This document shows, piece after piece, positions 23,271 to 36,537 of a stretch of 64,000 bases of DNA. The position numbers and the translations under genes were made by a program. Source of the stretch: Chionoecetes opilio. Taxonomy: Eukaryota > Arthropoda > Malacostraca > Decapoda > Majidae. Below the pieces are notes generated by a model. That model searched no databases. It was not told the origin of the DNA and saw only the letters and a program-made list of their open reading frames with translations. The stretch is from assembly GCA_016584305.1 (NCBI GenBank), contig JACEEZ010019117.1:879109-943108 (forward strand), written 5' to 3'. How positions within the stretch are numbered: the stretch's first letter is position 1; every line of letters starts with the position of its first letter.

Positions 23271-23740
23271 AGGAAGCTAGAGGACAAGGAAATCCGTCTC
23301 CACAGTAAAGTTTGAAAACCGTACGGTGCTGCCATCTATGTCGAACACAGGATATGATAAGAGAACGTAGAGAATTTAAGCGGGAACTATAGTGTTTTTA
23401 TTTGAGTACTGCATACCTCCTTTTTTGTATTTTGTTTTCCATATTTACAAAAACATATGAACATTACTCCTAAAGGTTAATAAAAGTGTGTTTCTTATTT
23501 ATATTTTTATTTTATAACTACATTCTTTTTCACCAGGAAAAAGACTGGTGAAATGTAACATATATTAACATATATTCATGTACTACATGAAATTGGAAGA
23601 AAGGGTGAGAGGAGAATGAGAGGGTTAGAGCATGCAAGGAGAGAATGTAAGGACAGGAATAAAAGGAGATTGTTGCGGCCATCCCCTAGGGGAGTTCTTG
23701 GTAACAAGCGTCAGAAATGTAGATAAATAAACTACATGAA
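23271..23740. other. Unassigned sequence with possible LINE tail
   Basis: The segment 23,580-23,735 (GGAGATTGTTGCGGCCATCC and what follows) resembles the C-terminus and 3' UTR of LINEs common in crustaceans. I cannot follow a frame for any length. No other gene is seen. Confidence 0.3.
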
Positions 23741-23859
23741 TTTACGGTGTAAGTCTATGCAAATTCCACTTGCCCAGCCAGATTTGGCATTACAAGGAAA
23801 ACATCATCACAGCAAATGTCAAGCATAACATGCACTAGCACAGACCAGTAGATAACAGC

Positions 23860-24538
23860 AGATTTCAGGCAATATAGACACTTGTCATGTACAGCAAAGC
23901 AATTTAAGGCAATAATGACACTTGTCATGAACAGCAAAGCAAATTTCAGGAATTAATGACACTTGTCATGAACAGCAAAGCAGAATTCAGGCAATAATGA
24001 CACTTGCAATGAACATAAAACAAGATTTCAGGCATTAATGACACTTGCAATTAACATAAAAGCAGAAATCAGGCAATAATGACACTTGCCATGAACATAA
24101 AAGCAGAATTCAGGCAATAAAGACTCCTGCCATGAACATAAAAGCAGAATTCAGGCAATAAAGACACTTGCCATGAACATAAAAGCAGAATTCAGGCAAT
24201 AAAGACACTTGCCATGAACATAAAAGCAGAATTCAGGCAATAATGACACTTGCCATGAACATAAAAGCAGAATTCAGGCAATAAAGACACTTGCCATGAA
24301 CATAAAAGCAGAATTCAGGCAATAATGACACTTGCCATGAACATAAAAGCAGAATTCAGGCAATAAAGATACTTGCCATGAACATAAAAGCAGAATTCAG
24401 GCAATAAAGACACTTGCCATGAACATAAAAGCAGAATTCAGGCAATAAAGACACCTGCCATGAACATAAAAGCAGAATTCAGGCAATAATGACACTTGCC
24501 ATGAACATAAAAGCAGAATTCGGGCAATAATGACACTT
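23860..24538 (-). repeat. 41-bp satellite, left block
   Basis: Monomers read GACACTTGCCATGAACATAA AAGCAGAATTCAGGCAATAA plus A or T on the plus strand. The leftmost monomers are divergent and carry AACAGCAAAGCAAATTTC in place of AACATAAAAGCAGAATTC. The block is interrupted at 24,538 by a transposon and resumes at 26,113. The minus strand is given because the unit corresponds to a minus-strand exon end. Confidence 0.95.
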
Positions 24539-26112
24539 CCCAGCTAACCATCACCGGCGGGCCGACGTAGGCCGTAGAGCGGCGAACGGCGGCCGCCGGC
24601 GGCAAATTTACCTCCGTCAGCCCTTCGGAGGCTCGCTGGTGTATTTTCAGACGGGATAATCTACTTTGTTGAAAATTAATGTACAGAATTTCAAGAATTG
24701 AATATTTCTATGTGTAAACATTTTGAAACAACAGTTATATGATTATCTTGATGTAGTATTACATCAGTAGTGACAAGCAGTGGCAACTTGACGTCAATCC
24801 TCCTGAGGCCCGCTGGGCGCTGGTACGTATTTGTAAGTGGGAAATATTCATTTCATATTATATATATTAACTCAGTAATATACATAGTATCTCAATATCG
24901 GTACCATCACTATTATTAGGCCTGTTCAAGCTATTAAAAATTGTTATAAAAGTTTTTATAATAGTTTATAGAAATGATCATATTTCAGTTTATTTCAAAT
25001 ATTTCCAGCTTTATCAGGAACACCCAGAGATACATAGAAATAAAGATGAGATACGTACATAGGAAGGAGTTTACATGGAAAAAGGTTATCAGTTAGTCTG
25101 TGTGTTTATCATATAAAAATAACACTTGATTAACCGCGGCGAAGATTATTACGGAATAACACAAGGTCATATTTTCCCTTATTTCAATCATTTCCAACAT
25201 ATTATCAACACATATTAATACTCAACGGTACACCTAATAAGGAATATGTAGATGATGGAGTTAACATATGAATAATATCATGATTTAGAATAGAATATTA
25301 TTTGAAATCTTTTCCCAGCTATCAGTGCACTAAACTGCCAGACGTACGATAGCCATTACAAAGGGTTAAAAACCCACAAAAGGCCTAAATTGTCACCCTT
25401 AACCAGTCGATAACATAATGAGAACTTAGTTATAACATGTTTTCGCTCCTTCATTATATCGAAATAGACTGAATAATATAAATAATTGCAGTACGACACG
25501 TTTTTTTAGGAATTCCTTGACGGCGCCTGGCGCTGTGTCTGAGTGAAAATAATCAGTTACTTGGAAAACGCACGAGTGGCTGGATGTTGTTATGTTGTTC
25601 GCCGCAACCTATATCCTTCTAAATGGCTGTTTACGCCGTTCTGTGTTCCACGTACACCAGCATGTAAACTCAATAACGAAAATGTTTTTGTACTTATGAA
25701 ATAAACAATGTCCGTAGCAATTATGATCCTAGCAATCTCCTTTTCATCGTATTACTGGATAACGACACAGGAATATTTCTGGTTAAATTTTCTAAGCATA
25801 TTGCATTATATAGTAATATTTTTATAAGTGTTGAACAGCCCATTAGTCTATTAATCGGCTAATGGGTTGTGCAACACCCCTTAAAAGATTACTATATCTG
25901 CAATATACTTAGAAAGTATAACCATAAATATTCCTCAATCAGTTAATATAACAGCGGCAAATGGTCATATGCCCTACGGCGGGCCGCTGGGAGCGGCCCG
26001 CCGATGAGCCTCTGAGCAAATTCCCAGCGGCCCTACGTCGTACACTTCCGTCGGGCCGCCGATAAGACATACGGAGGGCCTCCGGAGGCCCTGCGTCTTT
26101 GTGTTTGCTGGG
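24539..26112. mobile_element. TIR element inserted in the satellite
   Basis: The 1,574-bp insertion begins CCCAGCTAAC and ends GTTTGCTGGG, an imperfect 10-bp inverted terminus. It splits one satellite monomer and is flanked by TT on both sides, so the target duplication is at most TT. The subterminal regions are rich in GGCCGCCGG and GGCCTCCGGAGGCC palindromes, while the interior is AT-rich. I see no transposase frame. It is probably non-autonomous; superfamily not assigned. Confidence 0.75.
25769..25935. repeat. Imperfect ~75-bp-arm hairpin inside the insertion
   Basis: Starting at GGAATATTTCTGGTTAAATT, the arm is matched by the reverse complement ending AACCATAAATATTCC, around a loop near TCTATTAATCGG. 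Arms match at roughly four of five positions. Confidence 0.75.
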
Positions 26113-29100
26113 TTGCCATGAACATAAAAGCAGAATTCAGGCAATAAAGACACCTGCCATGAACATAAAAGCAGAATTCAGGCAATAATGACACTTGCCA
26201 TGAACATAAAAGCAGAATTCAGGCAATAATGACACTTGCCATGAACATAAAAGCAGAATTCAGGCAATAATGACACTTGCCATGAACATACAAGCAGAAT
26301 TCAGGCAATAAAGACACTTGCCATGAACATAAAAGCAGAATTCAGGCAATAATGACACTTGCCATGAACATAAAAGCAGAATTCAGGCAATAATGACACT
26401 TGCCATGAACATAAAAGCAGAATTCAGGCAATAAAGACACTTGCCATGAACATACAAGCAGAATTCAGGCAATAAAGACACTTGCCATGAACATAAAACA
26501 GAATTCAGGCAATAATGACACTTGCCATGAACATAAAAGCAGAATTCAGGCAATAAAGACACTTGCCATGAACATACAAGCAGAATTCAGGCAATAATGA
26601 CACTTGCCATGAACATAAAAAGCAGAATTCAGGCAATAATGACACTTGCCATGAACATAAAAGCAGAATTCAGGCAATAAAGACACTTGCCATGAACATA
26701 AAAGCAGAATTCAGGCAATAATGACACTTGCCATGAACATAAAAGCAGAATTCAGGCAATAAAGACACTTGCCATGAACATAAAAGCAGAATTCAGGCAA
26801 TAAAGACACTTGCCATGAACATAAAAGCAGAATTCAGGCAATAATGACACTTGCCATGAACATAAAGCAGAATTCAGGCAATAAAGACACTTGCCATGAA
26901 CATAAAAGCAGAATTCAGGCAATAATGACACTTGCCATGAACATAAAAGCAGAATTCAGGCAATAAAGACACTTGCCATGAACATACAAGCAGAATTCAG
27001 GCAATAATGACACTTGCCATGAACATACAAGCAGAATTCAGGCAATAATGACACTTGCCATGAACATAAAAGCAGAATTCAGGCAATAATGACACTTGCC
27101 ATGAACATACAAGCAGAATTCAGGCAATAAAGACACTTGCCATGAACATAAAAGCAGAATTCAGGCAATAAAGACACTTGCATGAACATAAAAGCAGAAT
27201 TCAGGCAATAATGAACACTTGCCATGAAACATAAAAGCAGAATTCAGGCAATAAAGACACTTGCCATGAACATAAAAGCAGAATTCAGGCAATAAAGACA
27301 CTTGCCATGAACATAAAAGCAGAATTCAGGCAATAATGACACTTGCCATGAACATAAAAGCAGAATTCAGGCAATAATGACACTTGCCATGAACATAAAA
27401 GCAGAATTCAAGCAATAAAGACACTTGCCATGAACATAAAAGCAGAATTCAGGCAATAATGACACTTGCCATGAACATAAAAGCAGAATTCAGGCAATAA
27501 TGACACTTGCCATGAACATACAAGCAGAATTCAGGCAATAAAGATACTTGCAATAAACATAAAAGCAGAATTCAGGCAATAATGACACTTGCCATGAACA
27601 TAAAAGCAGAATTCAGGCAATAATGACACTTGCCATGAACATAAAAGCAGAATTCAGGCAATAAAGACACTTGCCATGAACATAAAAGCAGAATTCAGGC
27701 AATAAAGACACTTGCAATAAACATAAAAGCAGAATTCAGGCAATAAAGACACTTGCAATAAACATAAAAGCAGAATTCAGGCAATAATGACACTTGCCAT
27801 GAACATAAAAGCAGAATTCAGGCAATAAAGACACTTGCCATGAACATAAAAGCAGAATTCAGGCAATAAAGACACTTGCCATGAACATAAAAGCAGAATT
27901 CAGGCAATAAAGACACTTGCCATGAACATAAAAGCAGAATTCAGGCAATAAAGACACTTGCCATGAACATAAAAGCAGAATTCAGGCAATAATGACACTT
28001 GCAATAAACATAAAAGCAGAATTCAGGCAATAATGACACTTGCCATGAACATAAAAGCAGAATTCAGGCAATAAAGACACTTGCCATGAACATAAAAGCA
28101 GAATTCAGGCAATAATGACACTTGCCATGAACATAAAAGCAGAATTCAGGCAATAATGACACTTGCCATGAACATAAAAGCAGAATTCAGGCAATAAAGA
28201 CACTTGCCATGAACATACAAGCAGAATTCAGGCAATAAAGACACTTGCCATGAACATAAAAGCAGAATTCAGGCAATAATGACACTTGCCATGAACATAA
28301 AAGCAGAATTCAGGCAATAAAGACACTTGCCATGAACATACAAGCAGAATTCAGGCAATAATGACACTTGCCATGAACATAAAAGCAGAATTCAGGCAAT
28401 AATGACACTTGCCATGAACATAAAAGCAGAATTCAGGCAATAAAGACACTTGCCATGAACATAAAAGCAGAATTCAGGCAATAATGACACTTGCCATGAA
28501 CATAAAAGCAGAATTCAGGCAATAAAGACACTTGCCATGAACATAAAAGCAGAATTCAGGCAATAAAGACACTTGCCATGAACATAAAAGCAGAATTCAG
28601 GCAATAATGACACTTGCCATGAACATAAAAGCAGAATTCAGGCAATAAAGACACTTGCCATGAACATAAAAGCAGAATTCAGGCAATAATGACACTTGCC
28701 ATGAACATAAAAGCAGAATTCAGGCAATAAAGACACTTGCCATGAACATACAAGCAGAATTCAGGCAATAATGACACTTGCCATGAACATACAAGCAGAA
28801 TTCAGGCAATAATGACACTTGCCATGAACATAAAAGCAGAATTCAGGCAATAAAGACACTTGCCATGAACATAAGAGCAGAATTCAGGCAATAAAGACAC
28901 TTGCCATGAACATAAAAGCAGAATTCAAGCAATAAAGACACTTGCCATGAACATAAAAGCAGAATTCAGGCAATAAAGACACTTGTCATGAACATAAGAG
29001 CAGAATTCAGGCAATAAAGACACTTGCCATGAACATAAAAAGCAGAATTCAGGCAATAAAAGACACTTGCCATGAACATAAAAGCAGAATTCAGGCAATA

Positions 29101-29971
29101 AAGACACTTGCCATGAACATAAAGCAGAATTCAGGCAATAATGACACTTGCCATGAACATAAGAGCAGAATTCAGGCAATAAAGACACTTGCCATGAACA
29201 TAAAAGCAGAATTCAGGCAATAAAGACACTTGCCATGAACATAAAAGCAGAATTCAGGCAATAAAGACACTTGCCATGAACATAAAAGCAGAATTCAGGC
29301 AATAAAGACACTTGCCATGAACATAAAAGCAGAATTCAGGCAATAATGACACTTGCCATGAACATAAAAGCAGAATTCAGGCAATAATGACACTTGCCAT
29401 GAACATAAAAGCAGAATTCAGGCAATAATGACACTTGCCATGAACATAAAAGCAGAATTCAGGCAATAATGACACTTGCCATGAACATACAAGCAGAATT
29501 CAGGCAATAAAGATACTTGCAATAAACATAAAAGCAGAATTCAGGCAATAATGACACTTGCCATGAACATAAAAGCAGAATTCAGGCAATAATGACACTT
29601 GCCATGAACATACAAGCAGAATTCAGGCAATAAAGATACTTGCAATAAACATAAAAGCAGAATTCAGGCAATAATGACACTTGCCATGAACATAAAAGCA
29701 GAATTCAGGCAATAAAGACACTTGCCATGAACATAAAAGCAGAATTCAGGCAATAAAGACACTTGCCATGAACATAAAAGCAGAATTCAGGCAATAAAGA
29801 CACTTGCAATAAACATAAAAGCAGAATTCAGGCAATAAAGACACTTGCAATAAACATAAAAGCAGAATTCAGGCAATAAAGACACTTGCAATAAACATAA
29901 AAGCAGAATTCAGGCAATAAAGACACTTGCCATGAACATAAAAGCAGAATTCAGGCAATAAAGACACTTGC
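26113..29971 (-). repeat. 41-bp satellite, right block
   Basis: About 94 monomers are arranged head to tail. Variation is limited to a few positions: AATAAT or AATAAA at the unit end, AACATAAAAG or AACATACAAG, and TTGCCATG or TTGCAATA. Variant types recur in short runs, which suggests local amplification. The block ends at the exon at 29,972-30,201, whose last bases are a divergent monomer. No promoter or gene is seen within. Confidence 0.97.
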
Positions 29972-30298
29972 CATGAACAGTAAAGCAAATTTCCTCTCAT
30001 ACACCCCATATCTGAATCCTTTCTTTTTTGTTAAGCTGTGCAACAACTGTGTCCTGAAAAATTCACACACTTTTGGGTCTAAGAATCTGGCTGCAGCCCT
30101 TATTAGTTGGTGGGGCATCTTGCAGACAGCTTTCTGGGCTGCATGCAGACGATTTCGCAGTCTGCGTGTTGTTGATTGCAGCAATAAAATTTTTCTGACC
30201 CCTGTAAAATAAAATACAGTCAATGTCATACCAATTAATATATCAAATAATAGCAATAATGTGCTGGTGTGTATATATGCTTCCTTGGTGTGCAAGAA

Positions 30299-30417
<119 letters not shown>

Positions 30418-30851
30418 ATGACCTGTTCGTTCCCTTGATATGAATGTCTTTTTATGAGGTGACTTGAAAGGCAGAATGTATTCATAGTACTAGCAACATA
30501 TATGTGGTTATGACACCAGATTGAAGATTGACCTCTTCACATTCACACCTGAAAAGTCATTAAAATTCACTATTTTAATTTTGGACTATATTATGAAAGC
30601 AAACAATATTATATACAACATGACACAAACACAGTAAAAGTCTGACTGGAAAATAAAAGAATTGTGCACACAACTTCTGTCGCACCTGACATATCCTGTC
30701 ATCCTTTGTTATTCTCTGGACAATTTCAAATGTGATAGCACTTACATGGTTTGGTGTGTGTTCCGGGAGCGCCAGTGGGTTGATTTCCCTGCTGATTTCC
30801 ATCAGCATCATGAATCCGTGGTGTCCTGTCCCACTGTTGAGGAGCCACAAC

Positions 30852-31257
30852 CTGTCAAAAGGTACATTATATAGTAAAGTGGGGTAAGAAAAAATAGGAA
30901 TAATTGGGCAAAGTAATGACATAGCCATTGTTGATGTAATTTACATACTCTATGGTTGAGAAGAACCTATGGTGAAGAAATTACTGTCACTATAGGCCAT
31001 AAGGTAAAGTGGCATCTGCTCTCCTGAACAAAACTGAAGAACTTTTGTAGACACTTAATTTAGTTTGTGTCTCTGGGAATTTATTTCATATAACTCATGA
31101 TTAATGGATTAAAAATGCTTTATTCCTTTATGAACAAATTTAGTTGGTGATTATGGATGATGACTGATATGAAAACATGGTATCTCCCTTAGTTTTATCA
31201 TTGTAAAGAAGTCATCACCTAAAGAAATTATATTATAATCATATCCTTTTACCCTAT
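30852..31257. other. Intronic sequence
   Basis: AT-rich, no exon or repeat recognised. Confidence 0.4.
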
Positions 31258-31258
31258 G

Positions 31259-31317
<59 letters not shown>

Positions 31318-31325
31318 TTATATAT

Positions 31326-31383
<58 letters not shown>
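31258..31383 (+). repeat. (AT)n microsatellite
   Basis: Alternating AT run that abuts the first HINE-like unit at TACTAGCCGC. Confidence 0.95.
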
Positions 31384-31386
<3 letters not shown>

Positions 31387-32020
31387 TAGCCGCAAAGCCG
31401 CCTATATACTAGCCGCAAAGCCGCCCTCCGGGCGGACTTTTTGGCTAGCTCCTGCGGAGGGCTATTGGTGGGCCTTCGGCCCACCACCTGTGTTTGGTGG
31501 GCCGAGGGCCCACCAAACACAGACTCTCCAGATAGCCCCTTTTAACTTTCCTGAAATCATGGATGTAGAAATGTATGTATTAACGCCTTACCCATCACCC
31601 CCCACCCATTCACTCACCCATCACCCATCACCACACACCCATTCACTCACCCATTACCCATCACCCCCCACCTATTCCCTCACTCATCACCCCCCACCCA
31701 TTCACTCACCCATCACCCCACACCCATTACCCATCACCCCACCCATTCACTCACCTATTACCCATCACCCTACATCAAGGTTTCCTCAATTCTCGCAACC
31801 CACTTATTTTTCTTCACAGTTCTCGCTAATAGGCTGCTAAAAAAGAAGAAGAAAAAAGTGATCGGATCATCTTATAAGTGGGCTTAAAACTTTCCCCTGG
31901 TCAACCTGTTTCCAAAACTGTGACATATGATGGGATTCCGCCACAGGGGGCGGCACCTATCGCGGACAGACAGACAGACAGACAGACACACGCACACACA
32001 CACTTTCGCTTATATTATTA
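31384..32020 (+). mobile_element. HINE/Helitron-like non-autonomous repeat, unit 1
   Basis: The unit starts TACTAGCCGCAAAG, duplicated at 31,384 and 31,406. It contains a GC-rich palindrome (GCCCTCCGGGC), a stem-loop (GGTGGGCCTTCGGCCCACC) and a conserved head through CAGATAGCCCC. Next come a C-rich minisatellite (31,590-31,770), a conserved tail with AGGCTGCTAAAAA and CCGCCACAGGGGGCGG, and a (GACA)n/(CA)n end before CTTATATTATTA. A head, a central minisatellite, a tail and a hairpin, repeated in tandem, are typical of Helentron-associated (DINE/HINE-type) elements. Classification is inference. Confidence 0.6.
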
Positions 32021-32583
32021 TACTAGCCGCAAAGTTCGCCCTCCGGGCGAACTTTTTGGCTAGCTCCTGCGGAGGGCTATTGGTGGGCCAAAGGCCCACC
32101 AAACACAGACTCTCCAGATAGCCCCTTCTAACTTTCCTGAAATCATGGATGTAGAAATGTATGTATTAACGCCAACCCATTCACATCACCCCCAACCCAT
32201 TCACTCACCCATTACCCATCACCCCCCCCATTCACTCACCCATTACCCATCACCCCCCACCCATTCACTCACCCATTACCCATCACCACACACCCATTCA
32301 CTCACCCATTACCCATCACCCCCCATCTAGTCCCTCACCCATCACCCCCCACCCATCACCCCACACCCATTACCCATCACCCTACCCATTCACTCACCCA
32401 TTACCCATCACCCTACATCAAGGTTTCCTCAATTCTCGCAACCCACTTTTTTTCACAATTCACGCTAATAGGCTGCTAAAAAAAAAAGAAGTGATCGGAT
32501 CATCTCATAATAGGGCTTAAAACCTTCCCCTGGTCGACCCGGTTCCAAAAATGTGCCACATGAGGGGATTCCGCCACAGGGCA
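32021..32583 (+). mobile_element. HINE/Helitron-like repeat, unit 2
   Basis: The same head (perfect hairpin GTTCGCCCTCCGGGCGAAC, then GCTAGCTCCTGCGGAGGG) follows unit 1 directly. It is followed by its own minisatellite (32,170-32,410) and the tail, which stops at CCGCCACAGGG. Unit-to-unit spacing is about 640 bp. Minisatellite length differs from unit 1. Confidence 0.6.
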
Positions 32584-32654
32584 AAACACAGTAGACCAAC
32601 CTTTGAGTTAAAACTCAAAAGCGACCACTGGCATTTCTCGAGTTTCAGATCATT
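32584..32654. repeat. Dispersed repeat fragment (ACCAACCTTTGAGTT... CACTGGCATTTCTCGAGTTTC)
   Basis: A segment with ACCAACCTTTG and CCACTGGCATTT recurs in reverse orientation at about 36,540-36,605, showing that it belongs to a dispersed family. Its nature is unknown. Confidence 0.5.
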
Positions 32655-32831
32655 GGAATTCTTGCAACCCACTTTTTTTTTTTCACAGTTCTCGCTAATA
32701 GGCTGCTAAAAAAAAGGAAAAAAAAGTGATCGGATCATCCTATAAGTGGGCTTAAAACCTTCCCCTGGTCAACCCGATTCCAAAACTGTGACATATGATG
32801 GGATTCCGCCACAGGGGGCGGCACCTATCGC

Positions 32832-32869
<38 letters not shown>

Positions 32870-32882
32870 TCGCTTATATTAT

Positions 32883-32884
<2 letters not shown>
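32655..32884 (+). mobile_element. HINE/Helitron-like repeat, truncated unit 3
   Basis: Only the tail is present: TTGCAACCCAC, AGGCTGCTAAAAA, CCGCCACAGGGGGCGG and a (CA)n run at 32,836-32,868, ending CTTATATTATT. Head and minisatellite are missing. Confidence 0.6.
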
Positions 32885-32934
<50 letters not shown>

Positions 32935-32962
32935 CCTATATATATATATATATATATATACA
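32885..32962 (+). repeat. (AT)n microsatellite
   Basis: Alternating AT with one AGCCTAT interruption at 32,932-32,940. Confidence 0.95.
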
Positions 32963-35825
32963 TATACACAAACACATGTAATCACCTTGTGCACCACACA
33001 AATTATATGTACGTAATGATTATTGTGGTGGCAAAGGTTGGGGGACAGCAGGGTGTGGCAGGGCAGACAGCAGCTCATGAGGCATCTCTTCAGCCACGCC
33101 AAAATTTGTGGCATAGAAATCTGAAATAAAATAAACAAAATTGAGGTTTTGAACAAATTCTAATTAATCGTTATTATTTGTATTAATCGATTTTACTGCT
33201 ATGTGCGATGTGATGAAAAAGAATACAAAACATATACTTAAAGAATTATTGGCTTCTAGCTCACCATAATTTGGCAGTCCTGCATAAGATGTGCTTGCAC
33301 CATCATCCGTTTGTTGAACATCCAAAAAACCGGGTGTTGAAAATGCTGGTTTTTCCTTGGTCTCTTCTGATGCGTGGAAAAAATTTAATAAAAAAAATCT
33401 TTCCCAAAACATGCAACGAAAGTTTTAAAATCAAGTGAATTTTTTTTTTTCCACTTTACATAAATTTCTTTTTTTAACCAAGTGGCCATTTTTTATACAA
33501 AAACAAAAACCCTTTCATTATAATCATGGTAGGTTTGTATACCCATATTTTGTGATACCTAATGTATTTGTCTCTATCAAGAGTTTAAAGCTATCATGCA
33601 TCTTCCTAGTCCTGAGAAGTCTGCACCTCCCCGGACTGGGCCCAAAAGAAAAATAAAAAAATGTCATGTTTGGGGGCATATGATCCCGGAATGATTATGA
33701 TTTTGATATTAGTTGAAAAAAAACTTTTGACTGTACTGTGTCAGTATACTTCTCATGAGTGGAAAATAAATGTAAAGGGTTTCCAAACATGTTTGAAAAT
33801 ATGCAGTTTACAAATTTTGGGGAGAATCCATCACATCTTAATAAAAATCATAGTATCTAGAAAAAAGAGTTACATAATTTATCCATATATGGCATTCAAA
33901 ATTTTACTTATCTAAAAGGAATGAAATTACTCACACACCTTAAAAACCCAAAGATTCGTAATTTTCTAATTGTATCAAAATCTTTTCTACTGATTAAAAT
34001 TTTTAATCAGCAAAAAATTACCTCGGGGTAACGGAGACAATAAAAAACTAAGTAACCACAATGCATTACATCCCTAAGTTGGAACAGCATTGCTCGAGGT
34101 TTCCCTTCATCCTATGTGCGAGACTAAAGGGGGCCTCACACACCCCCTGGGTGTGTTTAATGGGCATTTTGAGGTTTTGACCCACGGGCAGCCGTCGCGA
34201 TGATATTGGTTTAAGCATAATGACATACAAAAGCATAGCTTTTGGAATAGTCATGGAGAAATGAAATTTAAACCCATGAAATCAATATTATTATTTCAGT
34301 GCAATTTTTCAACCAAAACTACTCTCCTTTTCTATATCCCAAAACATTATTAACGCTTTAATCCTTGGAAAAAATACGTAGGTTGGGGTTAATTTCCTTA
34401 AAAGTTTAGTCATTAAGTGAAAATTATTTTTTTTTTGGCACACTGTTTCGAAACGAAATTATTTTTTCAAAATGTTTTGAGGGTTTTTTTAATTTATCTA
34501 AAATTTTATTGGTGACGTTATCTCCCACGTGCGAGTCGTGGCCGGTAGCTACCCGGGGCGGGTTAGTCAGGCGGTATCCCTGTGGGGCTCCGAATATTTC
34601 CCGATGGTTCAAGAAAAATGGCCCTTTCGATCCTTCAACTCACGATAAATTCATTTTTAAATGGCAAATAGTTTGTCTACAGGCTTGCTACCCCCGTAGA
34701 ATGGGAATAGGTAAATAAATATATTGCAGCTGATATCCCGGACTGAGAAACTCATATTGTCTTTTTTAGATAAAAATTCAATTCACTCATGGTTACTCCC
34801 CTCCTAAAACCCTTTGGGAAATAAATTTAAGCCCTGTTCGTGAAGTGCTCCTCCTCCTGCACAAACACAACATTATTTCGGAAATTGTGGGCGGCATTGC
34901 TCGGTTTTTGTCGGGCCAATGATGTTTTTTTTACATGCCCCCACCTGTCGCTGACAGCGCTCCTTTGTAGACGAGCTCACCGCCGACGCTACTCCCCCAA
35001 ATGAAACAGGGCAGGAAATCGGCCTCACCTGGCCCGATTGCACAAAACTTCCTTTTCTCTCTAGTTTCCTTGGGCCCCCCCCAAACGTCCACCTGGTCCC
35101 ACACCCCACAACATACATACATACTACTTTCTCCCCTTATAATGCCTTAACATCGTGGGGTCCGCGCTGGCGCGCCCTGCGGCATAAAAAATACCTAACC
35201 ATTTTTAAAATTGAATTTCAGACCTGTAAAGATTAAACTTTTTTTCCACAAAAATTTCTTCCCAAAACTGAAGTCCTTTTAAAAACAAAATCTTAGACCT
35301 TTTATAAAAAAAAAAAATTTTTTTTAAAGGGTTTAAGCGGAACTGCGACTCCAAAATTTGGAAAAAAAACAAAAAAATGTTAAACCTAAGGATTTGAGCA
35401 ACGTCAATTTCCCTTCAAAAAATTTGGGAACTAAACAAAAACCCCATTACATTGACCAAAAGGGAAAGGGAAAAGTTGAAGGGAAAAGTCACATATTTCC
35501 TCATAAAATTGTACCCATAAACCCATTAATTTTTTAGCTAAAATTTAAAAATGAAAATTCACTACCACCAAAAATATAAGGGGAAGCAAATATTAAGGGG
35601 TAAAAGACCCCTAGTGGCCCAATCCTGAAACAGTGCACCCTAAAACCCCGGGAAAAAGGAATACCCTTTGAAAAAAAACTGATTAATAGAATAATTGGCT
35701 TTCCACCCGTAAGTTAAAAAACCTATTTAAAAGGTGAATGCAAAATAAATCCATGGAAGCTTTTTTAAAACCAAGTGCGTTACACCCTTTTAACAGGTTG
35801 CAAATTTTTTTTGTTTTTTTTTTGT

Positions 35826-35910
<85 letters not shown>

Positions 35911-36537
35911 GTTATTTTAAAGGTCGTCGATCCGTCCGAAGATTAAAATGATTAAACATGCTACATTTTTCACATAGCATGATTGAAAAAAAATTAGTTA
36001 GCTCGGATCGTAGATTATAGCCGTGCTTGCTTGACGTTAGTTGATTGGGTTAGTGGAATGCGTGGAGGTGGTAAGCACAATACAAAACCCGGGGGCACGT
36101 GGGGCTTGGCTTTTTTAAACCTGTCTTTATAATTTATTTGAACAGTTTGAAAAGTGGATCCAATACCCAAACTTATTGCCATGTTCTCCCAAAACAAAAG
36201 GCGCGGGCCAAGAATTTCGGCGCCAATTTGGGAAATTCACTTGGACTTTAACCATTACGGTATTCCTTTTTCTTTTTTAAATGGAACCGCACGTTTATTT
36301 GTTTGCCATCATCTGGGCACGAGAAGTTTTGCCTTTTCCTTGACCTTTTTGTGAATTAGAAAAGACATGCAAATGCTGATCGATACTACCTATGTATACA
36401 CGGGTTTTTGGGTTTGCCAAAGGTCTATGGCACCCTTTTTCCCGAAAAAAAAAAAGTATTATGGGAGACTTGCCCGTGGCTCGCAACTGAACTTTTAAAT
36501 GAAAGCCGACACGACACGTGGGGTAACCAATTTCCCC

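Noticed and set aside
28925..29223. Cys/His/Phe-rich frames in the satellite
   Set aside because: They arise because a few monomers contain single-base indels that keep a frame open; no gene evidence.
23860..29971. CRISPR-like array of ~41-bp repeats
   Set aside because: Monomers follow each other without unique spacers and the surroundings are eukaryotic; it is a tandem satellite.
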